DNA of 21,747 nucleotides from Balantidium ctenopharyngodoni (lineage: Eukaryota > Ciliophora > Litostomatea > Vestibuliferida > Balantidiidae): contig JAWNBB010014444.1 in the NCBI GenBank assembly GCA_036325645.1, forward strand, positions 1 through 21,747. The letters are read 5' to 3'. Made by a program: the position numbers and the translations under genes. Positions within the stretch are counted from its first letter, which is position 1. Each line of letters opens with the position of its first letter. Shown piece after piece: positions 1 through 9,735 of the stretch. A model generated the notes under the pieces. It did no database searches and was not told the DNA's origin. It saw only the letters and a program-made list of their open reading frames with translations.

Positions 1-25
1 GGGGATTGGGGATTGGGGATTTGGG
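1..25 (+). repeat. Inverted G-rich telomere copy at the left end
   Basis: Three GGGGATT units followed by TTGGG stand immediately before the C-rich telomere array, so the first 49 bases are an almost perfect palindrome centred at 25/26, with one extra T in the left arm. A natural left end should begin with the C-rich strand. The inverted copy is best explained as a foldback chimera from amplification or library preparation, or as an assembly join. A real head-to-head telomere fusion is possible but less likely. Confidence 0.85.
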
Positions 26-49
26 CCCAATCCCCAATCCCCAATCCCC
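26..49 (-). repeat. Left telomere, CCCCAAT-type array
   Basis: The array reads CCCAAT followed by CCCCAAT units on the + strand, the complement of the GGGGATT units at the right end. Both chromosome ends therefore carry the same 7-nt repeat in the expected opposite orientations, which marks the window as a whole linear chromosome. From memory, this repeat type has been reported in trichostome litostome ciliates; Oxytricha, Tetrahymena and heterotrich telomeres differ. Confidence 0.92.
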
Positions 50-84
50 TTTAGAATAACTAGTAGATTAACAATATATTACCT

Positions 85-108
85 AACAATAACAATAACA
101 ATAACAAT
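85..108 (+). repeat. (AACAAT)4 simple repeat
   Basis: Four tandem AACAAT hexamers lie 36 nt inside the left telomere array, in noncoding DNA. The same hexamer occurs six times at 15742-15777 inside the PIEZO gene, where it encodes poly-Asn. It is probably an ordinary microsatellite. Confidence 0.9.
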
Positions 109-1203
109 ATTTTAATTTTAATTATCCTTTGATAATATTTTAACATTGAGACGACACATGAAATCATTTTAATACAGTTTAATATTACGATTTGTTTGAT
201 AATTGGGATATTCATTTTGCTGGATGTCTATTCTCATTAGAAAACAATCTCCAATCAGACACTGTTTCCTCTTTTTATAAATTTAAATGAATTAAAGATA
301 ATAAAACTATATTGACTATTAATAAAATTTGAGATTTTTAGTTTTCCTGGATATATGGCATTCTACTTCAATATCAAAAGTAGAAGTGATTTAAATGATA
401 TTCATCATATCAAACTGGATCACAAAGCTTGTCTAATGACAATAGTGAAAAATACAATTACCGTTCTTGCAAATAGCTTTGTTTTCTGGAAATCGTAGTG
501 ACTTCATTTAGATTTTAATTGTTTCATTTAAATAAAGGAACAACTTGTAATATGAACGATTTAGATGGAAGATTGGGGAAAAGGGCAACGTGAACAAGCA
601 TTGAGCACAATTAAAAAAATAAACTTCTCACAACGGACAACAACGATTGTATATGATTGAAAATAAATTAAACAAAAGGATATTTGGAGGCATTCCACTT
701 GCGCGAATGGTTCATTGATACAACATGAACAAACTTAAAAAATCCCCTGAAACTTATGGGTACCTCCTGTTCACATATCTGGGCAATTTCTCCCAACATA
801 CGTTGTTATCTCAAATATAAATTCATGAATACAAAGAAAAACTATCTCGCAAACAATAGAAAAAAAGGAATATTTTATAATTAGATCTCTAAGATTGGTA
901 GTTAGACAATGAAATAAATATCTCTTTAACTGATATCAAGCTTGACGTGCAAACGCTTTCAGTACTCCACGTAAAATCCAAAATACAGCGATTATAAACC
1001 AAGAAAGAATTCAATAAAAACAGAAAAGATTTGCATGTCTCAAGGATCTTTAAAGATGTCACATTTCATAAATATCCAATCAGATATCCAAATATTAAAT
1101 CTCGTACCAATGGCAACGGTTACATGTCATGAAAGATTAACCCAATGAAATATCAGTCATGGTTCCTGCACCTTAAAAAAGCGTAAAATTATAATTCCCA
1201 ACA

Positions 1204-1230
1204 CCTTTGTCCGAGGAAAAACCTCAAAGG
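1204..1230. other. Hairpin-forming inverted repeat
   Basis: CCTTTG (1204-1209) can pair with CAAAGG (1225-1230), and inside it AGG (1214-1216) with CCT (1222-1224) around an A-rich loop. It lies four bases before a larger palindrome. The two form a compact doublet in otherwise unstructured A/T-rich DNA, more than 250 nt upstream of the XRN1 start. The function is unknown: it could be a small RNA, a protein-binding site or chance. Confidence 0.5.
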
Positions 1231-1234
1231 ATCG

Positions 1235-1264
1235 TCGTGTGATATCTACGTAGATCACACACGA
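1235..1264. other. 30-nt near-perfect palindrome
   Basis: The centre is the perfect 12-nt palindrome ATCTACGTAGAT (1244-1255), and the flanks TCGTGTG and CACACGA are complementary. Only two internal pairs mismatch, so 13 of 15 pairs match around the axis at 1249/1250. It is much richer in G+C than its surroundings. A dimeric DNA-binding site or a structured RNA would explain it, but the sequence does not say which. Confidence 0.6.
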
Positions 1265-1513
1265 AAAGAAGTCTTAACCAAGCGGTTTTTACCATCGAAT
1301 TATTTTTCAAAATGATTAACTCAATCAATAAACTCAAAAGAACATTTTTAAAACCGTCGACAATGTCGTTTATAACATACAAAACCAACAAAAGACTCCT
1401 ATAAATCCAATGATCCAGATATAGAAATACATAAAAAATAATTCAATAACATTATCTTATAAAGTAAACACATCCATAAGAATTAATAACTCTAAATTTA
1501 ATTATTATTTAAA

Positions 1514-4500
1514 ATGGGCATTCCCAAATTCGCGCGATTTCTAATAACTCGTTATCCTTTAATTCTTAAAAAAATAAAAGAATCACTAGATATTCCTGAA
1601 ATAGATAACCTTTACCTTGATATCAACAGCATCATCCACAACGTGTCTCACAACAACGATATCATTTCAAGTTGTCGACAGCGTAACAACAGAGACATTT
1701 ACTATGATGTCTGTTGCACGATCGATCGAATAATTCATATGATAAAACCAAAGAAAATGTGCCTGATCTCTGCTGATGGTGTCGCACCGAGAGCAAAGAT
1801 GAATCAACAACGTTCACGGAGGTTTCGTAAAACGGATATTTCGGATCAAGACCTAGCGTTACTTAAGGATCAAGGGTTAGACATAAGCAAAATGTTTAAT
1901 AGTGACTGCATTTCAGCGGGAACGGAGTTCATGTACAATTTAAGTAGTTACATGAAAGAATTTATCGAAGCCAAGAAAAAGACGGATTTATCATGGAGTA
2001 ACATCAATATTTTACTAACCGGGTCAGACGTCCCAGGAGAAGGCGAACATAAAATCATAGAATATATTCGTCAATACAAAGCAGGAAACGATTACCAAAT
2101 CAACACGAAGCATTGTATATACGGTTTAGACGCAGATTGAATAATGTTATCGTTAATCACCCATGAAGCAAATGTTTGCATATTACGTGAAGAACGAATA
2201 ATGAGCAAAAAGAAAAGCAGTGACCGTTCGTATAAGCAAACCTTAACATGAGTAGAGCCTTACGAGTTGATAATGGTATCGATACTGAGAGAGTATCTTG
2301 AACTGGAGTTCCTGGAGTGAAAGCCGAAATTGAAGTTCGATTTTAATATTGAACGCGTAATCGACGATTTCATCTTTTTTTGCTTTTTCATCGGAAACGA
2401 TTTTCTCCCGAATTTGAATTCGATGGATATTGAAACCGGTGCACTTGATTATATCTTTTCCTTTTATAAGCAAAGCTGACCCGATTTGGACGATTACATT
2501 ACCTATCACGGGAAAATAGACTTTAACAGGGCGAAGACTATTTTCGCGCTTCTCGCGAAACAAGAGATTAAAAGTCTTGAAGAGATGCTTATGAAAATAG
2601 ATAACGTATGTAAAGATAATAAAAACAAGCAACAGCAAATCAAAAACGATAAGATCAAAATCTTGAAAAGCAAGCAAATCGCGGTTAAAAAGGAAGAAAA
2701 ATTAAATGAATTAAAACAGAAATCCGAAGGTGAAAGGATTGAATATAAGTTAAATAAAACACGGAATAAAATACAGGAACTACGCCTGAAGTACGCAACG
2801 GAGGTTTCAAAAATAACACCGAATAAAGTATATAAATTCGAAGATGATGTTAACAATTACATCAAAGATGAGATGAATAAAACCATCGCTCTCCTCACAG
2901 CCCCTAAAGACGCTGCCCCGAAGATAGAGAAAATAAATGAAAAAATCGTAAATCGAACAATCGTTGATTTATTTCAAAGCGATGACGAAGAAAAAACGAA
3001 CACAAACAATGATAATTATTTACCGACTTTAACGCGGTTGTTAAAGGAAGCGAGCAAATACCAAAAATATATCAACGATGATCACTACTGCAGTGATATC
3101 AATATCGAAGACATCGACGACAGCGACATCTCCTCTCCCAGTAACGAAGACATACTCAAACAAGTAAATCATATTGAAGAAGAAACGACAAAGATAAACA
3201 CTGTAATCAGGAATGAAGACCTCAATAAAGTGTTTCAAGAAAAACTTCTTCAGTATTACATAGATGACGTGAACAAGGCAAAACACTTTTATTACATGGA
3301 GAAACTTCATTTTGATATTTCCACCCCGGAAGGTAAGAAAGAACGGGAGAAGATGTTCAATAAATATTTAGAGGGGTTACAATGGGTGTTGTTTTACTAT
3401 TATCGTGGAATCAAAAGCTGGAGATGGTACTATCCTTATCATTACGCGCCGATGATATCAGATTTCGAAGATATTCCTTACGAAGAAAACATCGATCAAC
3501 TGTTCGAAAATGACACCTCGAAACCGTTCGAACCGTTTCAATCTCTATTGTTTATTTTACCGGTTACTTCCTTTAATTTACTCCCTTCGTGCTACCGCGA
3601 AATACCAAATGATTTAAAGCAACTATTTCCGAGCACGTTTGATATCGATTATAACGGGAAGAAAACATCGTGGGAAAGCATTACTTTAATTCCATTCTTA
3701 GACGAGGAAATAATGTTACAAAAGGAAAAGCAGTACCGACAATGAAATGAAGAGGAGAAAAAACGCGATTCCTGGGGTGAGAGTTATTGATACTGTCCAA
3801 ACACATGAAATGATAATATCACGAAACAAGTTTATCAGATCTATCAGCAAAGCAACGCTTTGCTCGAGATGAATTACATAACCAAAAACGTCGACTTCAC
3901 CTTCCCAACCTTGGCGGCACTGAAATATGATTTCTCCTTTGAACTTGTAAAGCAATACTTTGGGAAGAACATTACAAAAAAACGGAGAATAAATATCTGC
4001 CCGATGTGAAATACAACAACTTTATCATATGATGATATTCAATACTTCTTTAATCGAAGGGAAATGTTTGTTAATTATCCATATAAAACACCGGGGAAGT
4101 TAGTTGGGATTATCTGCAACGGGGCGTATTATTACTTTGCGAAGGGACAAGTTCATCAAGAAATGAATTTCCGACATGAATGAAGTGATATCAAACAGAA
4201 AATATCTGGTGATTTATATAAACAAGGAATTACAGTGTCTAGGCCTGATATCCTATGCAACGTCGCGTTGTTTAAAATGTTCGTTCGTGGGAATGACGGT
4301 AGGGTTCATAAGGTTTACAATGAAAAACAAGCGTTTTACTATCCTTTGGAGCTAACGTCTTTAAATGTGGATACTCAGGAAAATGATTTCACGAAATTGT
4401 CGAAAAAAATGATCAAAGAAAAAAAAACATTTGAAGACATTAAACATGAATACGCGATCAACGAAAAATGTATCCTTTTGTCCTCTTGTTTCTATGGCTG

Positions 4501-6250
4501 CGTTGCCTATGTATCTAACTATATCACACCAATGGAAGCTAGATATAATAAGCTTAACGAATGAAATTACACGAATAAATATTACGATAAAAACCAAAAC
4601 TATGATTTAGAAGGGAATGACTGGCGGATGTCCTTAAATGAACTATATTCAGGGCCGTTGATCGAAGTAAAAATATACGGGAAAGACCAAGCCATTAATA
4701 CGATAGATAACCAATTCGGTGCCCAAGTAATAAACAAGAACAAGGAAGTGTATTTATCCCTTAATGATACAGCTTGCAAGCTGAATGTATCGAAATGGTG
4801 ACTTGGTTTAATAACATCAAATTTAAATATTATCAACTGCACAAATGAAACAGAGCTTACCGAAACAACAAAGGTTGTTGACTACGAACACTGGAACATC
4901 GGGTTAAATATGAAGCTTAAAACACAATACGGTAATTTGATTCTCCCTGGATATACGAGACATTATGGCGGTTCATCCCCTGATTCCTCGTATTATGAAT
5001 TTAGTTCAAGTGCAATTGATTTGATATCCCAATACCAGAAGAAATTCCCATGGGTATTCAATAACATTTCTAAGTATTTAGATAATTATAAATCAAGTTC
5101 CAAGTTCTTCAAGTGATTTCAAGTATTCCCCGATATCGATGATATCGACGCAAAGCTCAGTGAAGTCGCCGTGTGGATTAACTCTTGACCGATCAACGAT
5201 ATTATGTTTTCGAATAATCATAGTGATTATTTAAGCCAACGAGATTGCAACGAGTTCTCGAATTATGTGGAAACGAAATGAACTTCAACGCAGGGAAAAG
5301 ACTATGTGCAGACCATAATATGAAATCCTGGTTATATATATCAGGAAAATGATCCGTGGATACCAATTTACACACCGTTTGAACCGAGCACGTGGTTTAA
5401 TTGAGGCGATCGTGTTGTCAATTTACGAACCAACGATAAAGTGTTTATTCCGTTTGGTTTACGAGGCACTGTCACAGGGATAAATAATGACTACATTGAA
5501 GTGATGTTTGATTCGGAGTTTTTAGGAGGTTCGACTTGTCAAGGAAGGTTTAAACAGAAAAAAGGAGCGTATGTGAATTGCAACAGTTTATTGAATTTGA
5601 CTACGAAAAGCCCTGTCTATTTGAGAAGGAACACTAATAAGTATCCCTATTGGAACTTCGTTAGAACCCGGACGAACTATGATACTATCACAAAGAACTA
5701 CGGGTTTAGTAGTGACAATATGACTAACAACTCCAACAACTTTCATAATTATAATTACAATTTGAAAAAGACTTATTCAGACAACGTTGGAAACAATGAA
5801 AACAACTTCTCTACCTCACTATCTCGCTTCCCCTCCGAACAAAGCAATTTCTATAACAATAACTCTCAGACGGTATTACAAGAGATCGGAACAGGGTCAG
5901 TAAATAATCAATTGAATATCAATTCTCAACCTTATAAGAAAATTATAAAACGGGGTAATGAAGGAGAATTGGGTAAAGAAAATAAAAAGTATTTACCTCA
6001 GAAAATAGTTGGTACGAACATCAAAGTTGATTCTCAGTTTAAGACGTATCCTGAAGGTATAATCATCTCTACTAATTGAAATAAAATCTCCTATGATAAC
6101 AACACAGTTAACCAATCGGAATACCGTGAAAATCGTCATTTTCAAAACGAAACCATCGGGGCGTACCAAATGTATTATTACTCATGTAAAGACGTGATCA
6201 ATGAGAATTGAAGGAAAAATGAGAATATTATCTTTAAACAACTTAAATAA
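1514..6250 (+). CDS. XRN1: XRN1-type 5'-3' exoribonuclease
   Basis: Processive 5'-to-3' exoribonuclease of the XRN family, degrading 5'-monophosphate RNA in cytoplasmic mRNA decay. Read with TGA as sense it is one uninterrupted 1578-residue frame ending at TAA, near the usual XRN1 length. It starts with the canonical MGIPKF. Visible landmarks are D88 in ADGVAPRAKMNQQRS with the K95/Q99/R100 pocket; GEGEH with acidic E176/E178; D206/D208 in YGLDAD; IDDF and GNDFLP (284-299); the SWRWYYPYHYAP core (about 634-648); and an SH3-like segment near 1297-1365 (GDRVVNL, PFGLRGTV). The last 200 residues are Asn/Ser-rich. Cytoplasmic XRN1 is favoured over nuclear XRN2/Rat1 by the long C-terminal part. 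There are 18 in-frame TGA codons, and those at residues 209, 269, 322 and 1297 sit where the family has Leu. No intron is needed. Confidence 0.96.
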
Positions 6251-6410
6251 GGAAAATTAGATTCAGATAGAGTCATAAATAATGAGCGGAATTTGTGATA
6301 GATTACGATTGCTATCTAAACACTAAACAAACTAAATCAATGATTATAAAGGATATTCTTATTATACATTTATTTATTCCTTATTAATTATGAAGTAATA
6401 AATATTAAAA

Positions 6411-7988
6411 ATGTCTTCTCGTTCTGTAAATCAACAAAGCAATCAGGATATTATCAACGATTACAAGGGCCGACTCCATAAACTCAACGATAAAATTAAC
6501 GATCTTCAAAACGAAAATTGAAAGCTTTCCTCAAGAAACTATGAATTATCTACGTATTGTACAGCAATACCCAAGCTTGAGTCGCAAATAAAATTATTAA
6601 ACGAAACCTTACTTCAACAGGAATCGCAAATATGATCTCTTCAAAAGCAAATCGAAGAAAACAAAACACGATACTGAGACGAACTGCATGAGAAAGATAC
6701 CGCACATCGCCGTGACTGACAATTCTATCGGGGAATGACGGAAAGTGTCAACACGAAAGTAGAAAACGCAAACTACGTAATGAAACTAAACGACCGCCAA
6801 GATGCCGCGATTATAGAAATGTCAAAGCATATCGATAAACTGATCCATGACCAAGACGCAAAGACACATGAAATAGCCATAAAACACGAAAACCAATTCA
6901 CAAATTGAAAAAAGAAAATGATGGATCATATTAAAACAGCCCAAAAAAACATGGCTCAGTCTAATATGGACAACATGGACCTAAACACAAAATTGGAAAA
7001 ACTGACAACGAATCAACTTCTCATCGAGCTCGAAGAGCAGTCCATCCAAATCGAAGATTGATTAAAAATAAAAGAGAAGAAAGACAAGGAGATATTCGAA
7101 TGAAAAACCGATTGAAGTACCCATAAAAAAGTCGAGCAGATCTTACAAGAGAAAAATAAAAAGTATCTCGACATGGTCAAAGCCTGCGATAAGAAACTAA
7201 ACGATAAACAAAATATCGAAGATAATAAATTGGGAAACGGCCTAACAAATAAACTCAGTGGAGACACTGCCACATATGCAATTGCGAAAAAATACGAAAA
7301 ATGATATTTGAACCAATATAAAAAATATAAGACGTGAAAGGGTCACTTCGAATCTCTTCAAGACAAGCAAAAATATTACGAAAAGAAATTTTCCGGGATT
7401 ATCAATTGATATAAACTCGCATTGGATGATCTGATTAAAGACGAAGAATTACAAAAGGCAAAAAACATCGCGATCAATCTCGACAAAATAAAAAATGGCG
7501 ATTTTGAGACCTTCGACAAGAAAGAAAAGTACTCTATTTTAGGGTATTTAATTAAAAGACTACTTCCATGAATATACAACGAGGATGAAGATGAAGGAAT
7601 TATCCAACTAAAAGAGCAATTTAAGACTGTGGATATCGACTACGACGATAAAAAGAATTTCATGATGCATCACAACAGCAATAGTCCGAAGTTCCAGAAA
7701 GCGTTTAAAACGACAAACTCGTATTTTTATAACACGAACTATAGCAACACCAGCAATAACAGTGCTAGAAAGAATAGTAATTATAAAGTATGTAATACCA
7801 CTGGTAATAACTTCAGACCGAAAAAGAATCCGATGAAAGAGAATAGTAATGTTAATATATTTAGTAATAAGGATAGAAATAGTCAAACTTGAACGAAATT
7901 CCCTAAAATCGACCATTGATACGCTGGTGGGAAGTTACAGCAAAAAGAAACTAATCCGTTATATAGATTTTTAAATATTAGTAGTTAA
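6411..7988 (+). CDS. Long coiled-coil protein, function unknown
   Basis: A 525-residue frame with TGA as sense, from ATG in an A-rich context (161 nt after the XRN1 stop) to TAA. I do not recognise the family. About residues 15-330 are dominated by Lys, Glu, Gln, Asn and Leu with stretches of 3-4 hydrophobic spacing, as in a long coiled coil. A more compact segment follows (GYLIKRLLP around 7540-7569), and the C-terminal 130 residues are low-complexity Asn/Ser/Lys. No signal peptide or membrane segment is seen. It has 14 in-frame TGA codons and I saw no in-frame TGG. Read as Trp, it would be a coiled coil with 14 Trp, which is implausible; read as Leu, TGA at 7101 and 7113 falls in hydrophobic register. 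A structural or scaffold role is inference only. Confidence 0.85.
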
Positions 7989-9001
7989 AATATTAGTGCA
8001 CATTTAGTTACTTTGGAGAAATATTTAACTATGAAATACAGAAATAATTATTGTTTTTACGAAGATATTTGTTGCTGAGTCCGTGTTGATTAAGAAGAAT
8101 AAGAAATGTTGATATGAGATTATTGTGATTTATGTTAGGGAGTAGTTGGGTTTAAGGAGTTTTGTATTTTTGATTTTATGATGTAAATATGAAGTGTTGT
8201 AAGGGGGTTAGTTTGGTGTTAAATGAGATTTAATTTATTGTACGTTAAGAATAATCATATTTTCAAGTTGAATCTTTATTGCTCTCTTTCTTTGAACGTA
8301 GTGACAAGAGGGGATAAAGTAATGGACAATTGTGGGATTGTTTTCATAATTTCATAAACTCAACAAAAAGCCTTTTTTAAGGAAAATAGGTTAATAGAAG
8401 ATAGATCAGAGGAACTCAATATTGATAATCCCAATAAAAAACTCGGAGATGAATATGTCTATTTCAATAAATAAATCTAAGGGAAATACACCGGAGCAGG
8501 ATTAAAAAAGCGTACCAACCTATCAATGTCAACATCCTCCCTATATTCCTCTGTAAAAGTGTAAAATAAAATGACATTAAAAACAGCACAATCCATTCTT
8601 CATTTCATCTTTCTTCTTTTTCATCTGCTCAATCTCACAGTATCAAGTTGATTTCCGAGAAGAGAAATATCCAATACAAGTCCTGTTCCATGATAGATTG
8701 AAGTGAAACTAATTACTAAATACAGATGATATTCAAAATACTTTCATAAATGATATCTTCGATTTTTAGTAATTAAATTATCACACTTATTTAATTCAAG
8801 ATTAAGATCTTCATTTACAATTCAGTGCCATAAGCCAATGATTCAAAGCTCCCACCTCAAAGTATCTCATCATCAAACACAAAGAGAACATCCTCTTCGA
8901 TTTCCTCAAGCACTCGCCAGTGTAAAACTCAATACCATATAACACAAAATATTTAATGTTTTATATTAATAATTATAAATACCCTATAAAAGAAATTATA
9001 A
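7989..9001. other. Intergenic region
   Basis: About 1 kb between the coiled-coil gene and the AN1 gene. Plus-strand reading is broken by many TAA/TAG codons and I saw no tRNA or other RNA gene. The only item of note is a minus-strand ORF at 8377-8691. The last 60 nt are very A/T-rich and lead into the AN1 start, as in a promoter/5' UTR. Confidence 0.6.
8377..8691 (-). CDS. Doubtful small hydrophobic ORF
   Basis: With TGA as sense, the minus strand has a 104-codon frame from ATG to TAA, bounded upstream by in-frame TAG and TAA. It contains five TGA codons, an acidic stretch near residue 20-30 and several hydrophobic runs (for example IVLFLMSFYF) that could span a membrane. It resembles no family I know. 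With only two stop codons in use and A/T-rich DNA, a frame of this length can arise by chance, and this would be the only minus-strand gene. It is listed so that it can be tested against RNA data, not as an established gene. Confidence 0.25.
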
Positions 9002-9382
9002 ATGTCAACGATAAAAATAATATCTCCAGTATTAAACACGGAACCTCAAGAATACCCAATCATAATAAAACGTCCTCAACCCTCGATTATTTCCTCGGAA
9101 TCTCTTAAACAATCCCTTGAACTTTTATCGAAATACGAATATATCATAGTACAAAACAAAGCCAATTATTCAAATAATAAATGTAGTTACTGCAACAATT
9201 TTTTCCCTACCATAGAAGGTCGGGAATATATCTGTAAATTATGTAATGAAATCTATTGTATTAAGCACCGAGATGTAACGAACCACAAATGCGAAAAAAT
9301 CGATCCTAGTATGCAACAGTATTTAATGGCCAAAAGCTATTGAAAAACCAAATGAAAGGCTATCAAAAGCAAAGGCCATTAA
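9002..9382 (+). CDS. AN1-type zinc-finger protein
   Basis: A 126-residue protein with one C-terminal AN1-type zinc finger. The zinc ligands are visible: C61-x2-C64, then C78-x2-C81-x4-C86-x2-H89-x5-H95-x-C97. This fits the AN1 pattern, with a first loop slightly longer than usual (13 residues between C64 and C78). The N-terminal 55 residues match nothing I know and the last part is a short basic tail. AN1 proteins are linked to ubiquitin/proteasome and stress responses in other eukaryotes; a role here is inferred from the family only. Two in-frame TGA codons (9341, 9353) lie in the tail, and reading them as sense extends the protein by 14 residues to TAA. The ATG follows an A/T-rich leader. 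The frame stays open for 12 more codons after the TAA. Confidence 0.85.
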
Positions 9383-9735
9383 GAAGTAGTTTTAGCAGCA
9401 GAAGTGCAAAAAGTAGAATAAATTTATAAAGAGTGTGTTTATAAAACTGATAGGATATTCATCATTTATTAGTTTGTATTTATATTTACTGTGTTTGAAA
9501 AGTTAGAATGTAAATATTCCAATAATAAAAAAATTGAAATATTAATATGCTTTCTCTGCTTTGGGTTTGATTGCGCTCTGCTTTGATTTGGAGTTTTTAA
9601 TATATTTATCAACAGTTTACTTTAGAGTGTGTTTGGATCCACCGCAGGGTGGTAAGGGGATATGGTATAAGAGTATATTTAATTGTTTAAAAATAAATTA
9701 TATTAAATGAATAGTGAAGTAAAGCAATTATTGAT
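9383..9735. other. Intergenic region upstream of PIEZO
   Basis: An A/T-rich spacer with no convincing gene. CTCTGCTTTG occurs twice, 22 nt apart, at 9554-9563 and 9576-9585, in a T-rich stretch, and a related TGCTTTG occurs at the PIEZO start. An alternative PIEZO start codon (9707) lies at the end of this region. It presumably holds the 3' end of the AN1 transcript and the PIEZO promoter. Confidence 0.5.

Larger units (their letters stand above)
50..1513. other. Left subtelomeric noncoding region
   Basis: I scanned this A/T-rich stretch with TGA as sense and only TAA/TAG as stops and found no convincing gene. The longest stop-free minus-strand interval, about 315 nt between 735 and 1050, has only one late ATG and gives a tiny peptide; plus-strand gaps are shorter than about 95 codons. 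No tRNA A/B boxes were seen. It contains a hexamer repeat near the telomere and two adjacent hairpins near 1204-1264. The last part must hold the promoter and 5' UTR of the XRN1 gene. Confidence 0.7.

Noticed and set aside
573-580. ATTGGGGA, a telomere-like octamer in the left subtelomere
   Set aside because: A single partial unit, easily chance; no array and no sign of a former chromosome end.
2243-3310. Antisense hydrophobic ORFs opposite XRN1 (also 6.9-7.9 kb, 13.4-14.8 kb and others)
   Set aside because: They are reverse-strand shadows of Lys/Glu/Asn-rich coding sequence, with no independent motif.
1514-6079. Several short separate genes inside XRN1 (and likewise in PIEZO and the kinase)
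   Set aside because: The pieces share one frame and tile continuously along one protein family; they are split only by TGA.
1514-6250. XRN1, PIEZO and kinase as pseudogenes broken by premature stops
   Set aside because: Every break is TGA, never TAA or TAG, across five genes, and catalytic residues and frames are intact on both sides. Random decay would give all stop types and frameshifts.
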